A DNA stretch of 64,000 nt from Luzula sylvatica (Eukaryota; Streptophyta; Magnoliopsida; Poales; Juncaceae), in contig OX326958.1 in NCBI GenBank assembly GCA_946800325.1, positions 3,172,001 through 3,236,000 of the forward strand, in the 5' to 3' direction. The notes beneath the pieces were generated by a model. The model made no database searches. It was not told the origin of the DNA and was given only the letters and a program-made list of their open reading frames with translations. The position numbers and the translations under genes were made by a program. This document shows, piece by piece, positions 1 to 11,780 of this stretch (positions are counted from its first letter, which is position 1; every line of letters starts with the position of its first letter).

Positions 1-992
1 CGTGTTTTTAGATCATTTGTATTGTATCTTTTACTACATAACTTTTCACCAAATTTTACAAAGACTAAGAAAGTTTGTTTTTCGATTCAAAACAAGCTTT
101 TAACGCTTTGAGGAGTTCAAATGACGTGTTTTTAGATCATTTGTATCGTATCTTTTACTATATAACTTTTCACCAAATTTCACAAACACTAAGAAAGTGT
201 GTTTTTCGATTCAAAAGAAGATTTTAACGCTTTGAGGAGTTCAAATAACATGTTTTTAGATCATTTGTACCGTATCTTTTACTACATAACTTTTCACCAA
301 ATTTCACAAACACTAAGAAAGTTTGTTTTTCGATTCAAAACAAGCTTTTAACGCTTTGAGGAGTTCAAATAACGTGTTTTTAGATCATTTGTATCGTATC
401 TTTTACTACATAAGTTTTCACCAAATTTCACAAACAGTAATAAAGTTTGTTTTTCGATTCAAAACAAGATTTTAACGCTTTGAGGAGTTCAAATAACGTG
501 TTTTTAGATCATTTGTATCGTATCTTTTGCTACATAATTTTTCACCAAATTTCACAAACACTAAGAAAGTTTGTTTTTCGATTCAAAACAGGATTTTAAC
601 GCTTTGAGGAGTTCAAATAACATGTTTTTAGATCATTTGTATCGTATCTTTTACTTCATAACTTTTCACCAAATTTAACAAATACTAAGAAAGTTTGTTT
701 TTCAATTCAAAACAAGATTTTAACGCTTTGAGGAGTTCGAATAACGTGTTTTTAGATCATTTGTATCGTATCTTTTACTACATAACTTTTCACCAAATTT
801 TACAAACACTAAGAAAGTTTATTTTTCGATTCAAAACAAGATTTTAACGCTTTGAGGAGTTCAAATAACGTGTTTTTAGATCGTTCGTATCCTATCTTTT
901 GCTCCATACCTTTTCACCAAATTTCACAAACACTAAGAAAGTTTGTTTTTCGATTCAAAACTGGATTTTAACGCTTTGAGGAGTTCAAATAA

Positions 993-1116
993 CATGTTTT
1001 TAGATCATTTGTATCGTATCTTTTACTACATAACTTTTCACCAAATTTTACAAACACTAAGAAAGTTTGTTTTTCGATTCAAAACAAGATTTTAACGCTT
1101 TGAGGAGTTCGAATAA
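993..1116 (+). repeat. Reference 124-bp satellite monomer (X type)
   Basis: This monomer is close to the consensus and serves as a reference; it differs mainly in starting CATG instead of CGTG. In consensus numbering, TTAGATCAT lies at 8-16, TATCG at 20-24, TTTTCACC at 43-50, ACAAAC at 58-63, GTTTGT at 73-78, TTCGATTC at 81-88 and AACGCTTTGAGG at 102-113. Short A or T tracts are centred near 44, 54, 61, 71, 80, 90 and 99. The monomer cannot hold a long reading frame: 124 is not a multiple of three, so any stop codon enters every frame within three monomers. Confidence 0.93.
1050..1070. other. Dyad symmetry inside the monomer (representative copy)
   Basis: ACAAAC at 1050-1055 and GTTTGT at 1065-1070 are a perfect 6-bp inverted repeat with a 9-nt spacer, ACTAAGAAA. 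It recurs in most monomers. C-type monomers change the spacer to AGTAATAAA but keep both arms. One arm is broken in A, F and T types (ACAAAG) and in B type (GTGTGT). Only the symmetry is visible. A hairpin or a protein-binding role is inference. Confidence 0.7.
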
Positions 1117-1364
1117 CGTGTTTTTAGATCATTTGTATCGTATATTTTACTACATAACATTTCACCAAATTTTACAAAGACTAAGAAAGTTTGTTTTTCG
1201 ATTCAAAACAAACTTTTAACGCTTTGAGGAGTTCAAATAACGTGTTTTTAGATCATTCGTATCGTATCTTTTGCTACATAACTTTTCACCAAATTTCACA
1301 AACACTAAGAAAGTTTGTTTTTCGATTCAAAACAGGATTTTAACGCTTTGAGGAGTTCAAATAA

Positions 1365-3100
1365 CATGTTTTTAGATCATTTGTATCGTATCTTTTACTA
1401 CATAACTTTTCACCAAATTTTACAAATACTAAGAAAGTTTGTTTTTCGATTCAAAACAAGATTTTAACGCTTTGAGGAGTTCGAATAACGTGTTTTTAGA
1501 TCATTTGTATCGTATCTTTTACTACATAACTTTTGACCAAATTTTTCAAACACTAAGAAAGTTTGTTTTTCGATTCAAAACAAGATTTTAACGCTTTGAG
1601 GAGTTCAAATAACGTGTTTTTAGATCGTTCGTATCGTATCTTTTGCTCCATACCTTTTCACCAAATTTCACAAACACTAAGAAAGTTTGTTTTTCGATTC
1701 AAAACAGGATTTTAACGCTTTGAGGAGTTCAAATGACATGTTTTTAGATCATTTGTATCGTATCTTTTACTACATAACTTTTCACCAAATTTTACAAACA
1801 CTAAGAAAGTTTGTTTTTCGATTCAAAACAAGATTTTAACGCTTTGAGGAGTTCGAATAACGTGTTTTTAGATCATTTGTATCGTATCTTTTACTACATA
1901 ACTTTTCACCAAATTTTACAAAGACTAAGAAAGTTTGTTTTTCGATTCAAAACAAACTTTTAACGCTTTGAGGAGTTCAAATAACGTGTTTTTAGATCAT
2001 TCGTATCGTATCTTTTGCTACATAACTTTTCACCAAATTTCACAAACACTAAGAAAGTTTGTTTTTCGATTCAAAACAGGATTTTAACGCTTTGAGGAGT
2101 TCAAATAACTTGTTTTTAGATCATTTGTATTGTATTTTTTACTACATAACTTTTCACCAAATTTTACAAACACTAAGAAAGTTTGTTTTTTGATTCAAAA
2201 CAAGATTTTAATGCTTTGAGGAGTTCGAATAACGTGTTTTTAGATCATTTGTATTGTATCTTTTACTACATAACTTTTCACCAAATTTTACAAATACTAA
2301 GAAAGTTTGTTTTTCGATTCAAAACAAGATTTTAACGCTTTGAGGAGTTCGAATAACGTGTTTTTAGATCATTTGTATCGTATCTTTTACTACATAACTT
2401 TTGACCAAATTTTTCAAACACTAAGAAAGTTTGTTTTTCGATTCAAAACAAGATTTTAACGCTTTGAGGAGTTCAAATAACGTGTTTTTAGATCGTTCGT
2501 ATCGTATCTTTTGCTCCATACCTTTTCACCAAATTTCACAAACACTAAGAAAGTTTGTTTTTCGATTCAAAACAGGATTTTAACGCTTTGAGGAGTTCAA
2601 ATGACATGTTTTTAGATCATTTGTATCGTATCTTTTACTACATAACTTTTCACCAAATTTTACAAACACTAAGAAAGTTTGTTTTTCGATTCAAAACAAG
2701 ATTTTAACGCTTTGAGGAGTTCGAATAACGTGTTTTTAGATCATTTGTATCGTATCTTTTACTACATAACTTTTCACCAAATTTTACAAAGACTAAGAAA
2801 GTTTGTTTTTCGATTCAAAACAAACTTTTAACGCTTTGAGGAGTTCAAATAACGTGTTTTTAGATCATTCGTATCGTATCTTTTGCTACATAACTTTTCA
2901 CCAAATTTCACAAACACTAAGAAAGTTTGTTTTTCGATTCAAAACAGGATTTTAACGCTTTGAGGAGTTCAAATAACTTGTTTTTAGATCATTTGTATTG
3001 TATTTTTTACTACATAACTTTTCACCAAATTTTACAAACACTAAGAAAGTTTGTTTTTTGATTCAAAACAAGATTTTAATGCTTTGAGGAGTTCGAATAA
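1365..3100. repeat. 7-mer higher-order repeat, 868 bp, two copies
   Basis: Rare variants recur exactly 868 bp (7 x 124) apart. TTTTGACCAAATTTTTC appears near 1532 and 2400, GCTCCATACC at 1645 and 2513, the J-type start ATGACATG near 1733 and 2601, the T-rich H variant TATTTTTTACTAC near 2132 and 3000, and TTTTAATGC near 2206 and 3074. The order is a TACAAATACT monomer, a TTGACC monomer, the CCATACC variant of G, then J, F, G and H. The first monomer of copy 1 starts CATG with TATCG while copy 2 has CGTG with TATTG, so the true exchange point lies inside it. Confidence 0.88.
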
Positions 3101-3224
3101 CGTGTTTTTAGATCATTTGTATTGTATCTTTTACTACATAACTTTTCACCAAATTTTACAAACACTAAGAAAGATTGTTTTTCGATTCAAAACAAGATTT
3201 TAACGCTTTGAGGAGTTCGAATAA
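3101..3224 (+). repeat. I-type monomer at the left edge of the 14/9-mer array
   Basis: This is the first monomer with AAAGATTG (GATT at 3173) where others have AAAGTTTG. The same change is found at 4909, 6645, 7761, 9497, 10613, 11729, 13465, 15201 and 15821. It therefore gives an unambiguous ruler for the units that follow, each of which ends with an I-type monomer. Confidence 0.85.
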
Positions 3225-4960
3225 CGTGTTTTTAGATCATTTGTATTGTATCTTTTACTACATAACTTTTCACCAAATTTTACAAAGACTAAGAAAGTTT
3301 GTTTTTCGATTCAAAACAAGCTTTTAACGCTTTGAGGAGTTCAAATAACGTATTTTTAGATCATTTGTATCGTATCTTTTGCTACATAAGTTTTCACAAA
3401 ATTTCACAAACAGTAATAAAGTTTGTTTTTCGATTCAAAACAAGATTTTAACGCTTTGAGGAGTTCAAATAACGTGTTTTCAGATCATTTGTATCGTATC
3501 TTTTGCTACATAAGTTTTCACAAAATTTCACAAACAGTAATAAAGTTTGTTTTTCGATTCAAAACAAGATTTTAACGCTTTGAGGAGTTCAAATAACGTG
3601 TTTTTAGATCATTTGTATCGTATCTTTTGCTACATAACTTTTCACCAAATTTTACAAAAACTAAGAAAGTTTGTTTTTCGATTCAAAACACACTTTTAAC
3701 GCTTTGAGGAGTTCAAATAACGTGTTTTTATATCATTTGTATCGTATCTTTTACTACATAACTTTTCACCAAATTCCACAAACACTAATAAAGTTTGTTT
3801 TTCGATTCAAAACAAGATTTTAACGCTTTGAGGAGTTCAAATAACGTGTTTTTAGATCATTTGTATTGTATCTTTTACTACATAACTTTTCACCAAATTT
3901 TACAAAGACTAAGAAAGTTTGTTTTTCGATTCAAAACAAGCTTTTAACGCTTTGAGGAGTTCAAATAACGTGTTTCTAGATCATTTGTATCGTATCTTTT
4001 ACTATATAACTTTTCACCAAATTTCACAAACACTAAGAAAGTGTGTTTTTCGATTCAAAACAAGATTTTAACGCTTTGAGGAGTTGAAATAACGTGTTTT
4101 TAGATCATTTGTATCGTATCTTTTGCTACATAAGTTTTCACAAAATTTCACAAACAGTAATAAAGTTTGTTTTTCGATTCAAAACAAGATTTTAACGCTT
4201 TGAGGAGTTCAAATAACGTGTTTTTAGATCATTTGTATCGTATCTTTTGCTACATAACTTTTCACCAAATTTTACAAACACTAAGAAAGTTTGTTTTTCG
4301 ATTCAAAACACACTTTTAACGCTTTGAGGAGTTCAAATAACGTGTTTTTATATCATTTGTATCGTATCTTTTACTACATAACTTTTCACCAAATTCCACA
4401 AACACTAATAAAGTTTGTTTTTCGATTCAAAACAAGATTTTAACGCTTTGAGGAGTTTAAATAACGTGTTTTTAGATCATTTGTATCGTATCTTTTACTA
4501 CATAACTTTTCACCAAATTTTACAAAGACTAAGAAAGTTTGTTTTTCGATTCAAAACAAACTTTTAACGCTTTGAGGAGTTCAAATAACGTGTTTTTAGA
4601 TCATTCGTATCGTATCTTTTGCTACATAACTTTTCACCAAATTTCACAAACACTAAGAAAGTTTGTTTTTCGATTCAAAACAGGATTTTAACGCTTTGAG
4701 GAGTTCAAATAACTTGTTTTTAGATCATTTGTATTTTATTTTTTACTACATAACTTTTCACCAAATTTTACAAACACTAAGAAAGTTTGTTTTTTGATTC
4801 AAAACAAGATTTTAACGCTTTGAGGAGTTCGAATAACGTGTTTTTAGATCATTTGTATTGTATCTTTTACTACATAACTTTTCACCAAATTTTACAAACA
4901 CTAAGAAAGATTGTTTTTCGATTCAAAACAAGATTTTAACGCTTTGAGGAGTTCGAATAA
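3225..4960. repeat. 14-mer unit 1 (1736 bp), variant order A C C D E A B C D E F G H I
   Basis: This is the leftmost 14-mer. It differs from the later ones at its second position: a second C-type monomer (GCTACATAAG with CAGTAATAAAG, near 3377-3425) stands where B is expected, so C is tandemly doubled. The remaining order matches the standard unit, and the I marker falls at 4909, exactly 1736 bp from the previous one. It is either the ancestral form or a product of local exchange. Confidence 0.85.
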
Positions 4961-6696
4961 CGTGTTTTTAGATCATTTGTATTGTATCTTTTACTACATA
5001 ACTTTTCACCAAATTTTACAAAGACTAAGAAAGTTTGTTTTTCGATTCAAAACAAGCTTTTAACGCTTTGAGGAGTTCAAATAACGTATTTTTAGATCAT
5101 TTGTATCGTATCTTTTACTATATAACTTTTCACCAAATTACACAAACACTAAGAAAGTGTGTTTTTCGATTCAAAACAAGATTTTAACGCTTTGAGGAGT
5201 TCAAATATCGTGTTTTTAGATCATTTGTATCGTATCTTTTGCTACATAAGTTTTCACAAAATTTCACAAACAGTAATAAAGTTTGTTTTTCGATTCAAAA
5301 CAAGATTTTAACGCTTTGAGGAGTTCAAATAACGTGTTTTTAGATCATTTGTATCGTATCTTTTGCTACATAACTTTTCACCAAATTTTACAAAAACTAA
5401 GAAAGTTTGTTTTTCGATTCAAAACACACTTTTAACGCTTTGAGGAGTTCAAATAACGTGTTTTTATATCATTTGTATCGTATCTTTTACTACATAACTT
5501 TTCACCAAATTCCACAAACACTAATAAAGTTTGTTTTTCGATTCAAAACAAGATTTTAACGCTTTGAGGAGTTCAAATAACGTGTTTTTAGATCATTTGT
5601 ATTGTATCTTTTACTACATAACTTTTCACCAAATTTTACAAAGACTAAGAAAGTTTGTTTTTCGATTCAAAACATGCTTTTAACGCTTTGAGGAGTTCAA
5701 ATAACGTGTTTCTAGATCATTTGTATCGTATCTTTTACTATATAACTTTTCACCAAATTTCACAAACACTAAGAAAGTGTGTTTTTCGATTCAAAACAAG
5801 ATTTTAACGCTTTGAGGAGTTGAAATAACGTGTTTTTAGATCATTTGTATCGTATCTTTTGCTACATAAGTTTTCACAAAATTTCACAAACAGTAATAAA
5901 GTTTGTTTTTCGATTCAAAACAAGATTTTAACGCTTTGAGGAGTTCAAATAACGTGTTTTTAGATCATTTGTATCGTATCTTTTGCTACATAACTTTTCA
6001 CCAAATTTTACAAACACTAAGAAAGTTTGTTTTTCGATTCAAAACACACTTTTAACGCTTTGAGGAGTTCAAATAACGTGTTTTTATATCATTTGTATCG
6101 TATCTTTTACTACATAACTTTTCACCAAATTCCACAAACACTAATAAAGTTTGTTTTTCGATTCAAAACAAGATTTTAACGCTTTGAGGAGTTTAAATAA
6201 CGTGTTTTTAGATCATTTGTATCGTATCTTTTACTACATAACTTTTCACCAAATTTTACAAAGACTAAGAAAGTTTGTTTTTCGATTCAAAACAAACTTT
6301 TAACGCTTTGAGGAGTTCAAATAACGTGTTTTTAGATCATTCGTATCGTATCTTTTGCTACATAACTTTTCACCAAATTTCACAAACACTAAGAAAGTTT
6401 GTTTTTCGATTCAAAACAGGATTTTAACGCTTTGAGGAGTTCAAATAACTTGTTTTTAGATCATTTGTATTGTATTTTTTACTACATAACTTTTCACCAA
6501 ATTTTACAAACACTAAGAAAGTTTGTTTTTTGATTCAAAACAAGATTTTAACGCTTTGAGGAGTTCGAATAACGTGTTTTTAGATCATTTGTATTGTATC
6601 TTTTACTACATAACTTTTCACCAAATTTTACAAACACTAAGAAAGATTGTTTTTCGATTCAAAACAAGATTTTAACGCTTTGAGGAGTTCGAATAA
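4961..6696. repeat. 14-mer unit 2 (1736 bp), standard order
   Basis: The order is A B C D E A B C D E F G H I. The two ABCDE modules can be told apart. The first has ACGTATTTTTAG and TTACAC in B, AATATCG before C, and ACAAAAAC in D. The second has GTTTCTAG in B, GTTGAAAT before C, and ACAAACAC in D. F is preceded by GTTTAAAT. This is the clearest full-length unit and the reference for the 9-mer deletion form. Confidence 0.9.
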
Positions 6697-7812
6697 CGTG
6701 TTTTTAGATCATTTGTATTGTATCTTTTACTACATAACTTTTCACCAAATTTTACAAAGACTAAGAAAGTTTGTTTTTCGATTCAAAACAAGCTTTTAAC
6801 GCTTTGAGGAGTTCAAATAACGTATTTTTAGATCATTTGTATCGTATCTTTTACTATATAACTTTTCACCAAATTACACAAACACTAAGAAAGTGTGTTT
6901 TTCGATTCAAAACAAGATTTTAACGCTTTGAGGAGTTCAAATATCGTGTTTTTAGATCATTTGTATCGTATCTTTTGCTACATAAGTTTTCACAAAATTT
7001 CACAAACAGTAATAAAGTTTGTTTTTCGATTCAAAACAAGATTTTAACGCTTTGAGGAGTTCAAATAACGTGTTTTTAGATCATTTGTATCGTATCTTTT
7101 GCTACATAACTTTTCACCAAATTTTACAAAAACTAAGAAAGTTTGTTTTTCGATTCAAAACACACTTTTAACGCTTTGAGGAGTTCAAATAACGTGTTTT
7201 TATATCATTTGTATCGTATCTTTTACTACATAACTTTTCACCAAATTCCACAAACACTAATAAAGTTTGTTTTTCGATTCAAAACAAGATTTTAACGCTT
7301 TGAGGAGTTTAAATAACGTGTTTTTAGATCATTTGTATCGTATCTTTTACTACATAACTTTTCACCAAATTTTACAAAGACTAAGAAAGTTTGTTTTTCG
7401 ATTCAAAACAAACTTTTAACGCTTTGAGGAGTTCAAATAACGTGTTTTTAGATCATTCGTATCGTATCTTTTGCTACATAACTTTTCACCAAATTTCACA
7501 AACACTAAGAAAGTTTGTTTTTCGATTCAAAACAGGATTTTAACGCTTTGAGGAGTTCAAATAACTTGTTTTTAGATCATTTGTATTGTATTTTTTACTA
7601 CATAACTTTTCACCAAATTTTACAAACACTAAGAAAGTTTGTTTTTTGATTCAAAACAAGATTTTAACGCTTTGAGGAGTTCGAATAACGTGTTTTTAGA
7701 TCATTTGTATTGTATCTTTTACTACATAACTTTTCACCAAATTTTACAAACACTAAGAAAGATTGTTTTTCGATTCAAAACAAGATTTTAACGCTTTGAG
7801 GAGTTCGAATAA
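6697..7812. repeat. 9-mer unit (1116 bp), order A B C D E F G H I
   Basis: This unit carries the first ABCDE module of the 14-mer (ACGTATTTTTAG in B, AATATCG before C) joined directly to F preceded by GTTTAAAT, as in the 14-mer. The second module, marked by GTTTCTAG, is missing. It therefore equals the 14-mer minus exactly five monomers (620 bp), as expected from exchange between the two modules. GATT markers at 6645 and 7761 confirm the 1116-bp length. Confidence 0.9.
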
Positions 7813-9548
7813 CGTGTTTTTAGATCATTTGTATTGTATCTTTTACTACATAACTTTTCACCAAATTTTACAAAGACTAAGAAAGTTTGTTTTTCGATTC
7901 AAAACAAGCTTTTAACGCTTTGAGGAGTTCAAATAACGTATTTTTAGATCATTTGTATCGTATCTTTTACTATATAACTTTTCACCAAATTACACAAACA
8001 CTAAGAAAGTGTGTTTTTCGATTCAAAACAAGATTTTAACGCTTTGAGGAGTTCAAATATCGTGTTTTTAGATCATTTGTATCGTATCTTTTGCTACATA
8101 AGTTTTCACAAAATTTCACAAACAGTAATAAAGTTTGTTTTTCGATTCAAAACAAGATTTTAACGCTTTGAGGAGTTCAAATAACGTGTTTTTAGATCAT
8201 TTGTATCGTATCTTTTGCTACATAACTTTTCACCAAATTTTACAAAAACTAAGAAAGTTTGTTTTTCGATTCAAAACACACTTTTAACGCTTTGAGGAGT
8301 TCAAATAACGTGTTTTTATATCATTTGTATCGTATCTTTTACTACATAACTTTTCACCAAATTCCACAAACACTAATAAAGTTTGTTTTTCGATTCAAAA
8401 CAAGATTTTAACGCTTTGAGGAGTTCAAATAACGTGTTTTTAGATCATTTGTATTGTATCTTTTACTACATAACTTTTCACCAAATTTTACAAAGACTAA
8501 GAAAGTTTGTTTTTCGATTCAAAACAAGCTTTTAACGCTTTGAGGAGTTCAAATAACGTGTTTCTAGATCATTTGTATCGTATCTTTTACTATATAACTT
8601 TTCACCAAATTTCACAAACACTAAGAAAGTGTGTTTTTCGATTCAAAACAAGATTTTAACGCTTTGAGGAGTTGAAATAACGTGTTTTTAGATCATTTGT
8701 ATCGTATCTTTTGCTACATAAGTTTTCACAAAATTTCACAAACAGTAATAAAGTTTGTTTTTCGATTCAAAACAAGATTTTAACGCTTTGAGGAGTTCAA
8801 ATAACGTGTTTTTAGATCATTTGTATCGTATCTTTTGGTACATAACTTTTCACCAAATTTTACAAACACTAAGAAAGTTTGTTTTTCGATTCAAAACACA
8901 CTTTTAACGCTTTGAGGAGTTCAAATAACGTGTTTTTATATCATTTGTATCGTATCTTTTACTACATAACTTTTCACCAAATTCCACAAACACTAATAAA
9001 GTATGTTTTTCGATTCAAAACAAGATTTTAACGCTTTGAGGAGTTTAAATAACGTGTTTTTAGATCATTTGTATCGTATCTTTTACTACATAACTTTTCA
9101 CCAAATTTTACAAAGACTAAGAAAGTTTGTTTTTCGATTCAAAACAAACTTTTAACGCTTTGAGGAGTTCAAATAACGTGTTTTTAGATCATTCGTATCG
9201 TATCTTTTGCTACATAACTTTTCACCAAATTTCACAAACACTAAGAAAGTTTGTTTTTCGATTCAAAACAGGATTTTAACGCTTTGAGGAGTTCAAATAA
9301 CTTGTTTTTAGATCATTTGTATTGTATCTTTTACTACATAACTTTTCACCAAATTTTACAAACACTAAGAAAGTTTGTTTTTCGATTCAAAACAAGATTT
9401 TAACGCTTTGAGGAGTTCGAATAACGTGTTTTTAGATCATTTGTATTGTATCTTTTACTACATAACTTTTCACCAAATTTTACAAACACTAAGAAAGATT
9501 GTTTTTCGATTCAAAACAAGATTTTAACGCTTTGAGGAGTTCGAATAA
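7813..9548. repeat. 14-mer unit 3 (1736 bp)
   Basis: Standard 14-mer order with both ABCDE modules. The second module has GTTTCTAG near 8561 and a private D variant with TTTTGGTACATAAC near 8835. That variant recurs near 12803 and 14539, so these units share descent. H in this unit has lost the T-rich form and reads TATTGTATC with TTTTTCGATTC. Confidence 0.88.
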
Positions 9549-11780
9549 CGTGTTTTTAGATCATTTGTATTGTATCTTTTACTACATAACTTTTCACCAA
9601 ATTTTACAAAGACTAAGAAAGTTTGTTTTTCGATTCAAAACAAGCTTTTAACGCTTTGAGGAGTTCAAATAACGTATTTTTAGATCATTTGTATCGTATC
9701 TTTTACTATATAACTTTTCACCAAATTACACAAACACTAAGAAAGTGTGTTTTTCGATTCAAAACAAGATTTTAACGCTTTGAGGAGTTCAAATATCGTG
9801 TTTTTAGATCATTTGTATCGTATCTTTTGCTACATAAGTTTTCACAAAATTTCACAAACAGTAATAAAGTTTGTTTTTCGATTCAAAACAAGATTTTAAC
9901 GCTTTGAGGAGTTCAAATAACGTGTTTTTAGATCATTTGTATCGTATCTTTTGCTACATAACTTTTCACCAAATTTTACAAAAACTAAGAAAGTTTGTTT
10001 TTCGATTCAAAACACACTTTTAACGCTTTGAGGAGTTCAAATTACGTGTTTTTATATCATTTGTATCGTATCTTTTACTACATAACTTTTCACCAAATTC
10101 CACAAACACTAATAAAGTTTGTTTTTCGATTCAAAACAAGATTTTAACGCTTTGAGGAGTTTAAATAACGTGTTTTTAGATCATTTGTATCGTATCTTTT
10201 ACTACATAACTTTTCACCAAATTTTACAAAGACTAAGAAAGTTTGTTTTTCGATTCAAAACAAACTTTTAACGCTTTGAGGAGTTCAAATAACGTGTTTT
10301 TAGATCATTCGTATCGTATCTTTTGCTACATAACTTTTCACCAAATTTCACAAACACTAAGAAAGTTTGTTTTTCGATTCAAAACAGGATTTTAACGCTT
10401 TGAGGAGTTCAAATAACTTGTTTTTAGATCATTTGTATTGTATCTTTTACTACATAACTTTTCACCAAATTTTACAAACACTAAGAAAGTTTGTTTTTCG
10501 ATTCAAAACAAGATTTTAACGCTTTGAGGAGTTCGAATAACGTGTTTTTAGATCATTTGTATTGTATCTTTTACTACATAACTTTTCACCAAATTTTACA
10601 AACACTAAGAAAGATTGTTTTTCGATTCAAAACAAGATTTTAACGCTTTGAGGAGTTCGAATAACGTGTTTTTAGATCATTTGTATTGTATCTTTTACTA
10701 CATAACTTTTCACCAAATTTTACAAAGACTAAGAAAGTTTGTTTTTCGATTCAAAACAAGCTTTTAACGCTTTGAGGAGTTCAAATAACGTATTTTTAGA
10801 TCATTTGTATCGTATCTTTTACTATATAACTTTTCACCAAATTACACAAACACTAAGAAAGTGTGTTTTTCGATTCAAAACAAGATTTTAACGCTTTGAG
10901 GAGTTCAAATATCGTGTTTTTAGATCATTTGTATCGTATCTTTTGCTACATAAGTTTTCACAAAATTTCACAAACAGTAATAAAGTTTGTTTTTCGATTC
11001 AAAACAAGATTTTAACGCTTTGAGGAGTTCAAATAACGTGTTTTTAGATCATTTGTATCGTATCTTTTGCTACATAACTTTTCACCAAATTTTACAAAAA
11101 CTAAGAAAGTTTGTTTTTCGATTCAAAACACACTTTTAACGCTTTGAGGAGTTCAAATTACGTGTTTTTATATCATTTGTATCGTATCTTTTACTACATA
11201 ACTTTTCACCAAATTCCACAAACACTAATAAAGTTTGTTTTTCGATTCAAAACAAGATTTTAACGCTTTGAGGAGTTTAAATAACGTGTTTTTAGATCAT
11301 TTGTATCGTATCTTTTACTACATAACTTTTCACCAAATTTTACAAAGACTAAGAAAGTTTGTTTTTCGATTCAAAACAAACTTTTAACGCTTTGAGGAGT
11401 TCAAATAACGTGTTTTTAGATCATTCGTATCGTATCTTTTGCTACATAACTTTTCACCAAATTTCACAAACACTAAGAAAGTTTGTTTTTCGATTCAAAA
11501 CAGGATTTTAACGCTTTGAGGAGTTCAAATAACTTGTTTTTAGATCATTTGTATTGTATTTTTTACTACATAACTTTTCACCAAATTTTACAAACACTAA
11601 GAAAGTTTGTTTTTTGATTCAAAACAAGATTTTAACGCTTTGAGGAGTTCGAATAACGTGTTTTTAGATCATTTGTATTGTATCTTTTACTACATAACTT
11701 TTCACCAAATTTTACAAACACTAAGAAAGATTGTTTTTCGATTCAAAACAAGATTTTAACGCTTTGAGGAGTTCGAATAA
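9549..11780. repeat. Two consecutive 9-mer units (1116 bp each)
   Basis: Units 9549-10664 and 10665-11780 both read A B C D E F G H I. Both carry ACGTATTTTTAG in B and AATATCG before C. E is preceded by AAATTACG in both (near 10039 and 11155), a shared private change suggesting that one was copied from the other. The H monomers differ: the first has TTTTTCGATTC, the second TTTTTTGATTC. Confidence 0.88.

Larger units (their letters stand above)
1..1364. repeat. Irregular satellite monomers, including a decayed 6-mer
   Basis: Eleven monomers with no exact higher-order period. The first five (1-620) resemble A, B, V, C and G types but carry private changes, such as AAAAGAAG near 212 in the B-like one and TTTTCACC in place of TTTTCACA in the C-like one. 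Monomers from 621 to 1364 follow the order of the 7-mer downstream (a TACAAATACT monomer, then a GCTCCATACC monomer, then J-, F- and G-like ones) but lack H. They therefore look like an older, diverged 6-mer copy, 744 bp. There are no genes here. Confidence 0.75.

Noticed and set aside
5..31. TTTTT and TATCTTTTAC runs as promoter or terminator signals
   Set aside because: They recur in every monomer as part of the AT-rich consensus; nothing singles out one copy as a transcription signal.
108..124. GAGGAGTT upstream of the occasional ATG as a ribosome-binding site
   Set aside because: The motif is part of every monomer (consensus 110-117), and no open reading frame of useful length follows it.
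1317..1343. CENP-B box-like sequence TTCGATTCAAAACAGGA in G, O and W monomers
   Set aside because: It resembles the mammalian box only if one extra A is allowed between TTCG and the C-rich end, and it has CAGG where the core has CGGG. At the proper spacing several core positions fail. A binding test would be needed to revive it.
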